The position numbers were made by a program, and so were the translations under genes. A DNA stretch of 64,000 bases, taken from NCBI GenBank assembly GCA_016124615.1, contig WGNF01000015.1, positions 1 to 64,000 of the forward strand, in the 5' to 3' direction. Of the stretch, positions 20,425 through 29,817 are shown one piece after another; position 1 is the first letter of the stretch; each line of letters opens with the position of its first letter. The notes beneath the pieces are model-generated. The model ran no database searches, had not been told where the DNA came from, and saw only the letters and a program-made list of their open reading frames with translations. This DNA is from Paracoccaceae bacterium (GTDB lineage Bacteria; Pseudomonadota; Alphaproteobacteria; Rhodobacterales; Rhodobacteraceae).

Positions 20425-20524
20425 CCCCCCACTCGGAGGGGATGACACCTTCGGAAAAATCCCGTCCCTCGGGATCGGCAATAAACTGCACGCATTGCGG
20501 TGCAAGACTCAGGAAGAGGTAGAA

Positions 20525-21541
20525 ATGAAAGCATCGGTATTTTGGGGCGCGCTGACCGCCGTTGGCCTTGCGGCCACCGTGGCGTCCGCCGGCACGCTGG
20601 ATGATGTCAAAGCACGTGGCATCCTGAACTGCGGCGTGAACACCGGTCTGGTCGGCTTCGCGGCCCCGGACGCGAACGGAAACTGGAGCGGCTTCGACGT
20701 CGCGATCTGCCGTGCCGTCGCCGCTGCCGTGCTGGGCGACCCGACCAAGATCAAATTCGTGCCGACCACGGGCGAAACGCGTTTCACCTCGCTGTCTTCG
20801 GGCGAGATCGACATGCTGGCGCGGAACTCCACCTGGACGTTCAAACGCGAAGTGGACCTGAAGCTCCAGTTCGTCGGCGTGAACTACTACGACGGCCAGG
20901 GCTTCATGGTGTCGAAGAAACTCGGCGTCAGCTCGGCCAAGGAACTCGGCGGCGCCACGATCTGCGTGCAGACCGGCACCACGACGGAACTGAACCTCGC
21001 CGATTACTTCAAGTCGCACAACATGAAGTACACGCCGATCTCGATCAAGAACGACGCCGAAGGCAAGCAGCAGTTCCTCGCGGGCGCCTGCGATGCCTAC
21101 ACCACCGACGCGTCGGGCCTTGCCGCGCTGCGCGCCACCTTCGAGAATCCGCAGGATTACGTGATCCTTCCGGAAATCATCTCGAAAGAGCCGCTTGGGC
21201 CGGTCGTCCGTCAGGGCGATGACCAGTGGGCCAGCGTCGTGCGCTGGACGCTGTATGCGCTGATCGAGGCCGAAGAACTGGGCGTGACCTCGGCCAACCT
21301 TGAAGAGCTTTCCAAGGGCACCGACAACCCCGAGCTGAACCGCTTGCTGGGCAGCGAAGACAACCTGGGCGGCATGCTCGGGCTGGACAAGCTTTGGGCC
21401 AAGCGCGCGATCGCAGTTGGCGGCAACTACGGCGAAATCTTCGAAGCCACCATCGGCGGCTCGACCCCGATCGGTCTGGCGCGCGGCCTGAACGCGCTGT
21501 GGACCAAGGGCGGCCTGATGTACGCGATGCCGTTCCACTGA
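20525..21541 (+). CDS. aapJ: General L-amino acid ABC transporter, periplasmic binding protein
   Basis: The 338-residue protein has a signal peptide (MKASVFWGALTAVGLAATVASA) and the solute-binding family 3 fold: VNTGLVGFAAPDANGNWSGFDVAICRAVAAA and TSLSSGEIDMLARNSTWT. It matches AapJ/BztA, which in Rhizobium and Rhodobacter capsulatus bind acidic and amide amino acids. AGGAAGAGG precedes the ATG. The binding-protein gene is separated from the membrane genes by a strong hairpin, consistent with higher expression. Confidence 0.95.
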   Translation: MKASVFWGALTAVGLAATVASAGTLDDVKARGILNCGVNTGLVGFAAPDANGNWSGFDVAICRAVAAAVLGDPTKIKFVPTTGETRFTSLSSGEIDMLARNSTWTFKREVDLKLQFVGVNYYDGQGFMVSKKLGVSSAKELGGATICVQTGTTTELNLADYFKSHNMKYTPISIKNDAEGKQQFLAGACDAYTTDASGLAALRATFENPQDYVILPEIISKEPLGPVVRQGDDQWASVVRWTLYALIEAEELGVTSANLEELSKGTDNPELNRLLGSEDNLGGMLGLDKLWAKRAIAVGGNYGEIFEATIGGSTPIGLARGLNALWTKGGLMYAMPFH

Positions 21542-21555
21542 GACCTTCGACGATC

Positions 21556-21578
21556 GGGCGCGCCACATTGGCGCGCCC
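21556..21578 (+). other. Hairpin between aapJ and aapQ
   Basis: GGGCGCGCC (21556-21564) pairs perfectly with GGCGCGCCC (21570-21578) around ACATT, 14 bases after the aapJ stop. Such hairpins after binding-protein genes commonly stabilise the upstream mRNA or limit read-through. It is followed by GTTTCG, not a T tract. Confidence 0.6.
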
Positions 21579-21677
21579 GTTTCGACTGACCAACAGGGAC
21601 GAGGGGATCGCGGGCCACCCGCCTGCGGACGTTGACCAAAACAACCGGCAACGACACCCGAAAATGGGGAACCAGAC

Positions 21678-22931
21678 ATGAGCATTGCTGATGATCGGCC
21701 GGCTGCCCGATTCCGGTTGAGCGCGCTGATCTACGACTCGCGCTACCGCGCCATCACGATCCAGATCCTCTTCACGCTTGCGATTGTCGCGCTTTTTGGC
21801 TGGCTGATTTCGAATGCCGCCACGAACCTCGCCAGGCTGGGCATCACGCCAAGTTTCGATTTCCTGTGGAATCGGGCGGGCTATCCCGTCAGCATGACGC
21901 TGATCGACTACACCGCCGACAGCACGAACGGCCGTGCCGCGCTGGTCGGGCTGATCAACACGCTGTTCGTTTCGGCGCTTGGCTGCGTGACGGCCACCAT
22001 CATCGGCGTGATCGCCGGGGTGCTGCGGCTGTCGAAGAACTGGGTCGTCGCGCGCCTGATGACGATCTACATTGAGGTTGTCCGCAACGTGCCGCTGCTG
22101 TTGTGGCTTCTGATCATCTACGCGGTCTTCACGCAGGTGACCCCCGGCCCAAGCGCCTATCGCGGCGACAATCCGTCGGCCCACATGTGGTTTTGGCACT
22201 CGGTCGCGGTGACCAACCGCTACGTTGCGCTGCCATCGCCGGAATTCTGGCGCTCGCTTGGCAACATTGATCTTGGGATCTTCAAGGTCAGCATCGACCT
22301 GATGGCGCTGATCGTGGTCATCGTGGCGGGCGTCTGGGCCAACCGGCGCTATCTGCGCCGCGTCACCCGCATCCAGGAGGCGACCGGTCGGCGCCCGACG
22401 ACATGGTGGGTTTCCACCCTGCTGATCCTCGGCCCGCCGATCCTGCTGCTCGCGGCGCTTGGGTTCCATCTCGACGAGCCGACGCTCAAGGGCTTCAACT
22501 TCACCGGCGGCATCCTGGCGCCGAACTCGATCTTTGCGCTCTGGTTCGGTCTGTCGGTCTACACCGCAACCTATATCGCCGAGATTGTCCGCGCCGGTAT
22601 CCTTGCCGTGTCGAAGGGCCAGACCGAGGCCGCCTATGCCCTTGGCCTGCGGCCGAACCGCACCATGAGCCTTGTCGTGCTGCCGCAGGCGTTGCGGGTG
22701 ATCGTGCCGCCGTTGATCTCGCAGTTCCTGAACCTGACCAAGAACTCCACCCTCGCCTTCGCGGTGGCCTATCCCGATCTGGGCGGCACGCTGGGGGGCA
22801 TCACGCTGAACCAGACCGGGCGGGCGCTGGAATGCATCCTGCTGATGATGGTCACCTACCTGGTCGTCAGCCTGCTGATTTCACTGGCGATGAACATCTT
22901 CAACCAGTCCATCCGTGTGAAGGAGCGCTGA
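21678..22931 (+). CDS. aapQ: General L-amino acid ABC transporter permease AapQ/BztB
   Basis: One of the two inner-membrane permeases of the general amino-acid transporter. The 417-residue product is long for the HAAT family, as in Aap/Bzt systems, with an extended N-terminal half. The C-terminal permease core has TYIAEIVRAGILAVSKGQTEAAYALGL (EAA loop), then LPQALRVIVPPLISQFLNLTKNSTLAFAVAYPDL. It lies 136 bp after aapJ and 1 bp before aapM. Confidence 0.95.
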   Translation: MSIADDRPAARFRLSALIYDSRYRAITIQILFTLAIVALFGWLISNAATNLARLGITPSFDFLWNRAGYPVSMTLIDYTADSTNGRAALVGLINTLFVSALGCVTATIIGVIAGVLRLSKNWVVARLMTIYIEVVRNVPLLLWLLIIYAVFTQVTPGPSAYRGDNPSAHMWFWHSVAVTNRYVALPSPEFWRSLGNIDLGIFKVSIDLMALIVVIVAGVWANRRYLRRVTRIQEATGRRPTTWWVSTLLILGPPILLLAALGFHLDEPTLKGFNFTGGILAPNSIFALWFGLSVYTATYIAEIVRAGILAVSKGQTEAAYALGLRPNRTMSLVVLPQALRVIVPPLISQFLNLTKNSTLAFAVAYPDLGGTLGGITLNQTGRALECILLMMVTYLVVSLLISLAMNIFNQSIRVKER

Positions 22932-22932
22932 G

Positions 22933-24243
22933 ATGACCGACAAACCAGTCGCCTTCTTCCGCACCGACATGCTGCCGCCCAGCGAGCCGCCGCTGTCGCA
23001 GCGCGGGGTGCTGAAATGGATGCGCGAGAACATGTTCTCCAGCATCGGCAACGGTGCCATCTCGATCATCACCATCGCCATCGTGATCTACCTGATCACG
23101 CTGTCCTACCCCTGGTTCGCGCATTCGGTCTGGAACGCGGATTCGGTGCGACAGTGCATGACCACCGTTTCCAGCACCTGGGGCGAGGGCGCATCTGGGG
23201 CCTGCTGGGCCGTGATCCGCGCCACCTGGAACCTTTATCTTTACGGCTTCTACCCCGTCGATCAGCTCTGGCGGCCCGATCTGGCCTTCATCCTGATGCT
23301 GGTCGCGCTGGCGCCGGTGCTGTTCAGCCAGATCCCGCGCCTGATGATCTGGTTCACGGCGATCTTTCCGGCGCTGGGGTACTGGCTGATCTGGGGCGGA
23401 TCGTTCTGGGTGATTCCGGCCATCCTTGCCGGATTTGTGGTGGCCTGGATCGCCTATCGCCTGCTGGGCACGATCCTTGGCTCTGCGGTCGGTCTTGCCG
23501 TCGGCGTGGTCGTGGCGATCCTGTGGTGGCTGCTGCTGGCGGGCCCGACGATTGACGGGCTGTCTGCCATTCTGCCGATCCGGCTGCCGTTCGTGGAATC
23601 GCGTAACCTCGGCGGCTTTCTTCTGTCCTTCATCGTCGGCATCTGTGGCATCGGCTTCTCGTTGCCGCTGGGCATACTGCTGTCGCTCGGCCGCCGGTCG
23701 GACATGCCACTGATCAAGACCACTTGCGTCGTCTTCATCGAATTCATCCGTGGCGTGCCGCTGATCACCCTGCTCTTCACCGCCTCGTTCCTGCTGGCCT
23801 ATTTCCTGCCGCCGGGCACCACCTTCGATCTGGTGCTGCGCGTGGTGATCATGGTGGTCCTGTTCTCGTCTGCCTATATCGCCGAGGTGATCCGCGGCGG
23901 TCTGGCGGCGATTCCGCGCGGGCAGTATGAGGCGGCCGATGCGCTGGGGCTCGACTACTGGAAGGCGCAGCGGCTGATCATCATGCCGCAGGCGCTGAAA
24001 ATCTCGATCCCCGGCATCGTGTCCAGCTTCATCGGGCTGTTCAAGGATACCACGCTGGTGATCATCGTCGGCTTGCTTGACCCGCTGATGGGTATCTCGA
24101 ACGCGGTCCGGGCCAACGTCGCCTGGAACGGGATCTACTGGGAGCCGTACATGTTTGCGGCCGCCATCTTTTTCATCTTCTGCTTCGGCATGTCGCGGTA
24201 TTCGCAATACCTCGAACGCAAGCTGAAGACCGACCACCGATAG
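22933..24243 (+). CDS. aapM: General L-amino acid ABC transporter permease AapM/BztC
   Basis: The second permease, 436 residues, with about eight or more hydrophobic segments. The EAA loop reads [53 protein letters not shown]. It pairs with AapQ to form the channel. The start at 22933 follows GAAGGAGCGCTGAG. It is followed 7 bp later by the ATPase gene. Confidence 0.95.
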   Translation: MTDKPVAFFRTDMLPPSEPPLSQRGVLKWMRENMFSSIGNGAISIITIAIVIYLITLSYPWFAHSVWNADSVRQCMTTVSSTWGEGASGACWAVIRATWNLYLYGFYPVDQLWRPDLAFILMLVALAPVLFSQIPRLMIWFTAIFPALGYWLIWGGSFWVIPAILAGFVVAWIAYRLLGTILGSAVGLAVGVVVAILWWLLLAGPTIDGLSAILPIRLPFVESRNLGGFLLSFIVGICGIGFSLPLGILLSLGRRSDMPLIKTTCVVFIEFIRGVPLITLLFTASFLLAYFLPPGTTFDLVLRVVIMVVLFSSAYIAEVIRGGLAAIPRGQYEAADALGLDYWKAQRLIIMPQALKISIPGIVSSFIGLFKDTTLVIIVGLLDPLMGISNAVRANVAWNGIYWEPYMFAAAIFFIFCFGMSRYSQYLERKLKTDHR

Positions 24244-24250
24244 GAGCGCG

Positions 24251-25021
24251 ATGATGTCCCAAGCCGCCAAGATGCAGGTGTCGACCGAGGTCGCCGTCCA
24301 GATCACCAACATGAACAAATGGTACGGCACGTTCCACGTGCTGCGCGACATTGACCTGACCGTCCACCGGGGCGAGCGGATCGTGATCGCCGGGCCCTCG
24401 GGTTCGGGGAAATCGACGCTGATCCGCTGCATCAACCGGCTGGAGGAACATCAGGCCGGGCAGATCATCGTGGACGGCACCGAACTGACCAGCGACCTGA
24501 AGAACATCGACAAGGTACGGTCAGAGGTTGGGATGGTGTTTCAGCACTTCAACCTGTTCCCGCATCTGACCATCCTTGAAAACCTCACGCTGGCGCCGAT
24601 CTGGGTACGCAAGATCCCCAAGCGCGAAGCCGAAGAAACGGCGATGCACTACCTGACGAAGGTGAAGATTCCCGAGCAGGCGAAGAAATACCCCGGCCAG
24701 TTGTCGGGTGGGCAGCAGCAGCGGGTGGCGATCGCGCGGTCGCTGTGCATGAAGCCGCGCATCATGCTGTTCGATGAGCCGACCTCGGCGCTGGACCCCG
24801 AGATGATCAAGGAAGTGCTCGACACCATGATCGAGCTGGCCGAAGAGGGCATGACGATGCTGTGCGTGACTCACGAGATGGGCTTTGCCCGTCAGGTGGC
24901 GAACCGGGTGATCTTCATGGATCAGGGCCAGATCGTCGAGCAGAACGAGCCCGAGGAATTCTTCAACAACCCGAAGTCGGACCGCACCAAGCTGTTCCTG
25001 AGCCAGATTCTGGGGCACTGA
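24251..25021 (+). CDS. aapP: General L-amino acid ABC transporter ATP-binding protein AapP/BztD
   Basis: The 256-residue ATPase energises uptake by AapJQM. Walker A is GPSGSGKST, the Q-loop is [12 protein letters not shown], the ABC signature is LSGGQQQR and Walker B is [15 protein letters not shown], with the H-loop in VTHEMGFA. Two ATGs (24251, 24254) are possible; the second has better spacing from TAGGAG. It is the last gene of the operon. Confidence 0.96.
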   Translation: MMSQAAKMQVSTEVAVQITNMNKWYGTFHVLRDIDLTVHRGERIVIAGPSGSGKSTLIRCINRLEEHQAGQIIVDGTELTSDLKNIDKVRSEVGMVFQHFNLFPHLTILENLTLAPIWVRKIPKREAEETAMHYLTKVKIPEQAKKYPGQLSGGQQQRVAIARSLCMKPRIMLFDEPTSALDPEMIKEVLDTMIELAEEGMTMLCVTHEMGFARQVANRVIFMDQGQIVEQNEPEEFFNNPKSDRTKLFLSQILGH

Positions 25022-25029
25022 ACGGCGAA

Positions 25030-25052
25030 GGCCGGGGGCACTGCCCCCGGCC
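25030..25052 (+). terminator. Strong hairpin after aapP, between convergent genes
   Basis: GGCCGGGGGC (25030-25039) pairs perfectly with GCCCCCGGCC (25043-25052) around an ACT loop, 8 bases after the aapP stop. There is no T tract on either strand. It may act as a bidirectional, weak or Rho-assisted terminator between aapP and the minus-strand SixA-like gene. Confidence 0.55.
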
Positions 25053-25087
25053 TGCCGGACTAGCTGTGGATAGGGAATGCGGGGCCG

Positions 25088-25594
25088 TCAGGCCTCGATC
25101 TCTTTCGGGATGATGAAGTCATCCGGCGCGCCGGTGCCGTAGGCGACGTCCGACCAGGACTCTACCGGGAATTCAACCACCAGCGTGGCGGCGGTCGGGA
25201 ACCGCGCGAATTCGGGGTTCAGCGGCGCGCGCGCGACCAGACGCTGCGCAAATTCGGCGATGCCGGGATTGTGGCCGAGCATCAGCACCGTGTCGCCGCT
25301 GGCATGTTTCAACACCGCAAGCATCACATCGGCGCCAGCCTGATAAAGCTTGGCGGTGTAGCGCGGCGCGGCGGCACCGGTCAGGGCCGGGGCAAGGTGT
25401 TCCCAGGTTTCGGCGGTGCGGCGGGCATCGGAACAGATCACCTCATCCGGGATATAGCCGCGCGAGGCGAGCCATTGGCCGAGGTCGGCGGCGGCGCTGC
25501 GGCCGCGGGCGTTCAGCGGCCGTTCATGGTCGGCTACGTTGGCTTCGTCCCAGCTCGATTTCGCGTGGCGGGTCAGGATCAGGCGCTTGGTCAT
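25088..25594 (-). CDS. SixA-like phosphohistidine phosphatase (histidine phosphatase superfamily)
   Basis: The 168-residue protein starts [17 protein letters not shown], with the RHG-type catalytic motif (TRHAKS). The second histidine is in LMLGHNPGIAEFAQRL. E. coli SixA dephosphorylates histidines of phosphorelay/PTS proteins; the substrate here is unknown. It is the last gene of a minus-strand operon with argB and the ferredoxin-like gene, ATGA-coupled to the latter. Confidence 0.88.
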   Translation of the reverse strand: MTKRLILTRHAKSSWDEANVADHERPLNARGRSAAADLGQWLASRGYIPDEVICSDARRTAETWEHLAPALTGAAAPRYTAKLYQAGADVMLAVLKHASGDTVLMLGHNPGIAEFAQRLVARAPLNPEFARFPTAATLVVEFPVESWSDVAYGTGAPDDFIIPKEIEA

Positions 25595-26232
25595 CGGTGG
25601 AACAGCCTCATGTGATAGGCGGATTGTTCAGGCAGTCTGGCATAGCTGCGGGAGACTGGACAGGACGTTCTGACGCGACACCCCCCCGTCATGCAGGCCG
25701 CCCCGTCGGGGGTGTCGAGAAAGGCGTGGCAGGCCGGAACATCGTAGCCTGTCGCCGTCAAGGCGCCCGGCGGGCAAGCGCGCAGGCAGGGACGCGCGCA
25801 CCCATCGCAGGGGCAGGGCGGTGCTGGCGGCAGGGCCAGCCTGTCCGGCAGCGCGATGGCGCCGCGATACGACACCAGCAGCCCCGCCGCATCGTGAACG
25901 AGAAACCCGACCGGCGCGGCCCAGGCGCGGCCGGTGCGCAGCGCCCAGGCGTAGAACGGCCGGTGCGGCGGGCCACCAAAGGGGAAATGCGCCGCGCCGC
26001 CGAACCGGGCGGCCAGCGCGGCGATGGTGCGGCTGGACCAGCGATCCAGCGGGTCGGCGGCCCCATCGGCGAATTCCGCCTGCGCAGTGGCATGGGACCA
26101 GAAACCCGGCTCGGCTGGGCCGAGCATCAGGACGGTCTGGCCAAGGCCCTCTTCGGGGTCCGGATGAAAGCCGCCGAAGACGGCGAGGTGATGGGCCGCG
26201 GCAGCAGCGGCGACCGCGTCAAGCAGGATCAT
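25591..26232 (-). CDS. Ferredoxin-like protein related to the QueG iron-sulfur region
   Basis: This 213-residue protein has a cysteine-rich C-terminal half: [19 protein letters not shown], then CHAF...[13 protein letters not shown]. It resembles the 4Fe-4S cluster region of epoxyqueuosine reductase-type proteins. The N-terminal half has no motif I can assign. Both ends are ATGA-coupled (to argB upstream, SixA-like downstream). Its electron partner and role are unknown; similar proteins are usually annotated simply as ferredoxin. Confidence 0.6.
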   Translation of the reverse strand: MILLDAVAAAAAAHHLAVFGGFHPDPEEGLGQTVLMLGPAEPGFWSHATAQAEFADGAADPLDRWSSRTIAALAARFGGAAHFPFGGPPHRPFYAWALRTGRAWAAPVGFLVHDAAGLLVSYRGAIALPDRLALPPAPPCPCDGCARPCLRACPPGALTATGYDVPACHAFLDTPDGAACMTGGCRVRTSCPVSRSYARLPEQSAYHMRLFHR

Positions 26233-27122
26233 TCCTCGCGCGGCTTGATGCGCGGTTCGGTCGAGCGGATGATCGACCCGGCGCCGTGGTCGGTGAACAG
26301 TTCCAGCAGGCAGGCGTTGGGGATGCGCCCGTCGATGATGACGACGGCGCGCACGCCCTGTTCCAGCGCGGCCAGCGCGGTTTCGGTCTTGGGGATCATG
26401 CCGCCTGCGATGACGCCGCGCGCAGTCAGGTCGCGGATGTCTTCGGGGCTGAGCTGCGTCACCACCGCGCCGGTTTCGTCTTTCACGCCCGACACGTCGG
26501 TCAGCAGCAGCAGCCGGTCGGCCTTCAGCGCGCCGGCGATGGCGCCCGCAGCGGTGTCGCCGTTCACGTTGAACGTCTCGCCATTGTCGCCGGGGCCAAC
26601 CGGGGCGACGACGGGGATGATTCCCGCCTTGAAGAGGTCATGCAGCACCTGCACCCGCATGTCGCGCGGCTTGCCGACAAAGCCCAGTTCCGGGTCGTCG
26701 GGCTCGCAGACCATCAGGTCGTCGTCCTTGCCGGAAATGCCCACCGCGCGGCCGCCCTGATCGTTGATCGCCTGCACGATGCGCTTGTTCACAAGGCCCG
26801 ACAGCACCATCTCGACCACCTCCACCGTCGCGGCATCGGTGACGCGCTTGCCGCGCACGAACTCGGACTTGATGCCCAGCTTTGCCAGCAGCGCGTTGAT
26901 CATCGGCCCGCCGCCATGCACCACCACCGGGTTCACGCCGACCTGCCGCATCAGCACCACGTCGCGGGCGAATTCGGCCATCGCCTCGTCATCGCCCATC
27001 GCGTTGCCGCCGAACTTGATGACGACGATGGCGCCGGTGTAGCGCTGCAGGTAGGGCAGCGCCTCGTTCAGCGTCTTCGCGGTGGCGATCGAGTCTCGCA
27101 TGTTCATGAGCTGCTTTTTCAT
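26229..27122 (-). CDS. argB: Acetylglutamate kinase
   Basis: ArgB phosphorylates N-acetyl-L-glutamate in arginine synthesis. From ATG 27122 ([25 protein letters not shown]), preceded by AGGA, it is 297 residues. The amino-acid kinase motifs [11 protein letters not shown] and [18 protein letters not shown] are present, with [21 protein letters not shown] downstream. The longer open frame to 27689 is the antisense of the SDR gene. It heads a three-gene ATGA-coupled operon. Confidence 0.95.
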   Translation of the reverse strand: MKKQLMNMRDSIATAKTLNEALPYLQRYTGAIVVIKFGGNAMGDDEAMAEFARDVVLMRQVGVNPVVVHGGGPMINALLAKLGIKSEFVRGKRVTDAATVEVVEMVLSGLVNKRIVQAINDQGGRAVGISGKDDDLMVCEPDDPELGFVGKPRDMRVQVLHDLFKAGIIPVVAPVGPGDNGETFNVNGDTAAGAIAGALKADRLLLLTDVSGVKDETGAVVTQLSPEDIRDLTARGVIAGGMIPKTETALAALEQGVRAVVIIDGRIPNACLLELFTDHGAGSIIRSTEPRIKPREE

Positions 27123-27239
27123 CGCTTGGTCCTGGGATCGGGTTTCTTTGCTAGTCGGTTTGCGGCGCCCTGCCAAGGGTTGCGGGCGGCGCGTTGCGTT
27201 TTCGTGACGCTGGGATAGGGTCGGGGCCGGAGGTGACGC

Positions 27240-27977
27240 ATGTCGGACGCGAGGCAGAAAACACTGGTGCTGACGGGGGCAAGCCGGGGAATCGGCCATG
27301 CCACGGTCAAGCGGTTCTCGGCCGGGGGGTGGCGGGTGCTGACTTGTTCGCGCCAGCCGTTCGATTCGCGCTGCCCCTGGCCGGGCGGGGAAGAGAATCA
27401 CATTGAACTGGACCTGGCCGACCCGAACAAGACCATCGCGGCGATCGAGATCATCAAGGACAAGCTGGATGGCAAGCTGGACGCGCTGGTCAACAACGCC
27501 GGCATCTCGCCCAAGGGGCCCGGCGGCAGCCGCCTGAACACGCTGGAGACGGACCTGCGCACCTGGGGCCATGTGTTCCATGTGAACTTCTTCGCGCCGG
27601 TCGTGCTGGCCCGCGGGCTGAAGGATGAACTGACGGCGGCCAAGGGGGCGGTGGTCAACGTGACCTCGATCGCCGGGGTGCGGGTGCATCCGTTCGCGGG
27701 GGCGGCCTATGCCACCTCAAAGGCCGCGCTGGCGGCGCTGACGCGCGAGATGGCGCATGATTTCGGGCCGCTGGGGGTGCGCGTCAACGCCATCGCGCCG
27801 GGCGAGGTGGAAACCGCGATCCTGTCGCCGGGCACCGACAAGATCGTCGAAACGCTGCCGCTGCGGCGGCTCGGCCAGCCCTCCGAGGTGGCCAGCGTCA
27901 TCTGGTTCCTGTGCTCGGGCGACGCAAGCTACATCTCGGGGACCGAGATCGAGGTGAACGGGGCGCAGCATGTGTGA
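27240..27977 (+). CDS. Short-chain dehydrogenase/reductase (SDR), FabG-like
   Basis: The 245-residue classical SDR has the cofactor motif TGASRGIG and the NNAGIS motif. The catalytic Ser is in NVTSIAGV and the YxxxK in AYATSKAAL, and the C-terminus is [16 protein letters not shown]. It acts on an alcohol/ketone with NAD(P)H, but the substrate cannot be inferred. It is divergent from argB with a 117-bp shared promoter region. Confidence 0.88.
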   Translation: MSDARQKTLVLTGASRGIGHATVKRFSAGGWRVLTCSRQPFDSRCPWPGGEENHIELDLADPNKTIAAIEIIKDKLDGKLDALVNNAGISPKGPGGSRLNTLETDLRTWGHVFHVNFFAPVVLARGLKDELTAAKGAVVNVTSIAGVRVHPFAGAAYATSKAALAALTREMAHDFGPLGVRVNAIAPGEVETAILSPGTDKIVETLPLRRLGQPSEVASVIWFLCSGDASYISGTEIEVNGAQHV

Positions 27978-28006
27978 GAGGGAGTGACGGGCCTGTGCAG
28001 GCTTCT

Positions 28007-28987
28007 TTATCCCGGTTTGTCGTCCTGCTGTTCAATCATCGCACGGGAGACAACCCGCTTGGTGTCACGCTTCCGAAACCGTGTAGCAAACTCTTCGTCT
28101 GTAAGTTCCTCGTCGCCATAGTCGCTATAGTCGAGATGATACCAACGGTTCTCTGGGGTCAACTCCATGCCAAAGAGTGGCCCGACGAAACCGCTACGCG
28201 GGACGATGTAAGTCTGCACAAACGGCTCAGATTCGTAGGCGCGCTTCACGAATTGCGCGCCCGGCGTGTCCTCGACAAACCACGGCTGGCCGCCGAAATA
28301 GCCGAACTGCTTGGAGATGATCTGATCGAGCAACTGCAAGGCGGCAAGTGCATCGTCGCGCAGGGACTCGTATGTGTCCGGATTGAAATGGACTGAACAA
28401 TTGCGCAGCTTATTCAGGGCGAGTATGTCGACCCGCACGTCGTTCGCTAGGATATTCCAGTCGGTCAGGACCGTGACCGCGAATTCCCAGTCCTGGAAAG
28501 AGCCCTTACGGTAGACTTTGCTGTAGTGCGGGGAAGCCTTGAAGCTGTCCCGCAGGTCCAGGAGTAGATGATTGAGGATGCGCTCGCCCAGAGCGCAGGC
28601 TGCGACCAATGCGGGATAATATGCGCCGGTCACAAAGGCGCGGCGTGCTTGTTCGTGAAGTGTGTTGTGATAGGTCAGCAAGGACATTGATTTCGCCCCG
28701 AGATCGGACGAATTCTTGACGACCCGATCCATGTGGCGGCTGCCGTATTCTTGCTCGAGCCGCTTGATGAGTTGCGCGCGGCTCTCAAGGTGGAGACGTT
28801 TGATCTCTTCGCCCCAATGCTCTTCAGGGTCCTTGAGGTTCAGAGGGGTCGAGTCGAAGTCAAAGGAAAAGAGGTGATAGCGGCGCCCCCCGCGATCGGC
28901 CGTGGAAGCATGCTCGGCAACCGCATAGACGCCATTGGGAAAGTCGGCGATAGTTTTGCGCATCTGATACAGGCGCCTTGGTTCCAT
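28007..28987 (-). CDS. Hypothetical protein with a HEPN-like R-x4-H motif
   Basis: The 326-residue reading frame from ATG 28987 (MEPRRLYQMRKTIADFPNG; ATG 28963 is an alternative) has no family I can name with certainty. Residues about 115-225 look all-helical and include LNKLRNCSVHFN, with R195-N196-x3-H200 matching the R-x4-6-H catalytic motif of HEPN RNases. The N-terminal part is rich in charged residues. Base composition is visibly less GC-rich than the neighbours, suggesting acquisition. It lies between the SDR and engB without operon linkage. The HEPN assignment is inference from the motif and helical character. Confidence 0.6.
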   Translation of the reverse strand: MEPRRLYQMRKTIADFPNGVYAVAEHASTADRGGRRYHLFSFDFDSTPLNLKDPEEHWGEEIKRLHLESRAQLIKRLEQEYGSRHMDRVVKNSSDLGAKSMSLLTYHNTLHEQARRAFVTGAYYPALVAACALGERILNHLLLDLRDSFKASPHYSKVYRKGSFQDWEFAVTVLTDWNILANDVRVDILALNKLRNCSVHFNPDTYESLRDDALAALQLLDQIISKQFGYFGGQPWFVEDTPGAQFVKRAYESEPFVQTYIVPRSGFVGPLFGMELTPENRWYHLDYSDYGDEELTDEEFATRFRKRDTKRVVSRAMIEQQDDKPG

Positions 28988-29163
28988 TCGCTTGTGGCGG
29001 CAGCAAGTATTGGCCCGACGAGCATGAATGCAAGTTTGTTGATGAAGCCTGGTGTGGCGAACATCAATTGGAAATGGGGCGGCGTGGTGCGATTGCCCGT
29101 ATACATCGCAAACCCCAATTTCTGCAGCGAGCGCAAAGCAGGCCTTGCCCCCTCCGCCGCCCC

Positions 29164-29817
29164 CTACTCCAGCCCCGCAATGATCGCCCGCAGCGTCTCG
29201 ATCCCGTCGCCCTTTTCCGACGAGGTCATGACGATTTCCGGATAGGCCGCCGGGTGCTTCGCCAGCGCGGCGCGGACCTGGTCGAGGTTCTTTTCGCGCT
29301 CGGCCCGCAGCACCTTGTCGGCCTTGGTCATCACGACCTGAAAGGTGACGGCGGATCGGTCCAGAAGTGTCATGATCTCTTCGTCCACCGCTTTCGCGCC
29401 GTGGCGGGTGTCGATCAGCACGAAGGCGCGGCGCAGGGTGGCGCGGCCCGAGAGGAAGGATTTCAACAGCCGCTGCCACTGCGCGACCACCGCCACCGGC
29501 GCCTCGGCGTAGCCATAGCCGGGCAGGTCGACGAGGTAGCGGGTTTCGCCCAGGGCGAAGTAGTTGATTTCCTGCGTCCGGCCCGGCGTGTTCGAGGCGC
29601 GGGCCAGCGCCTTGCGGCCGGTCAGCGCGTTGATGAGGGAGGATTTGCCGACGTTGGAACGGCCGGCAAAGCAAACCTCCAGCCGGTCGGCGGGCGGCAG
29701 GCCGTCCATCGCCACCACGCCTTTGACGAAATCGACCGGCCCGGCGAACAGCAGGCGGCCGCGTTCGCGGGTGATGTCGTCAGGTTCCTCGACCAGCGGG
29801 AAGGGAAGGGTCGTCAT
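29164..29817 (-). CDS. engB: Ribosome biogenesis GTP-binding protein EngB/YsxC
   Basis: An essential GTPase of 50S assembly. The 217-residue product carries G1 GRSNVGKSSLINAL, a G2-like TPGRTQEINYF region, G3 DLPGYG and G4 TKADK, in the order expected of the TrmE-Era family. It is ATGA-coupled to the MOSC gene upstream. Linkage of yidC with engB is frequent in alphaproteobacteria. Confidence 0.95.
   Translation of the reverse strand: MTTLPFPLVEEPDDITRERGRLLFAGPVDFVKGVVAMDGLPPADRLEVCFAGRSNVGKSSLINALTGRKALARASNTPGRTQEINYFALGETRYLVDLPGYGYAEAPVAVVAQWQRLLKSFLSGRATLRRAFVLIDTRHGAKAVDEEIMTLLDRSAVTFQVVMTKADKVLRAEREKNLDQVRAALAKHPAAYPEIVMTSSEKGDGIETLRAIIAGLE

Noticed and set aside
19337..21685. 782-residue minus-strand open frame opposite the ATP12 and aapJ genes
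   Set aside because: Antisense shadow; aapJ and the chaperone gene explain the region fully.
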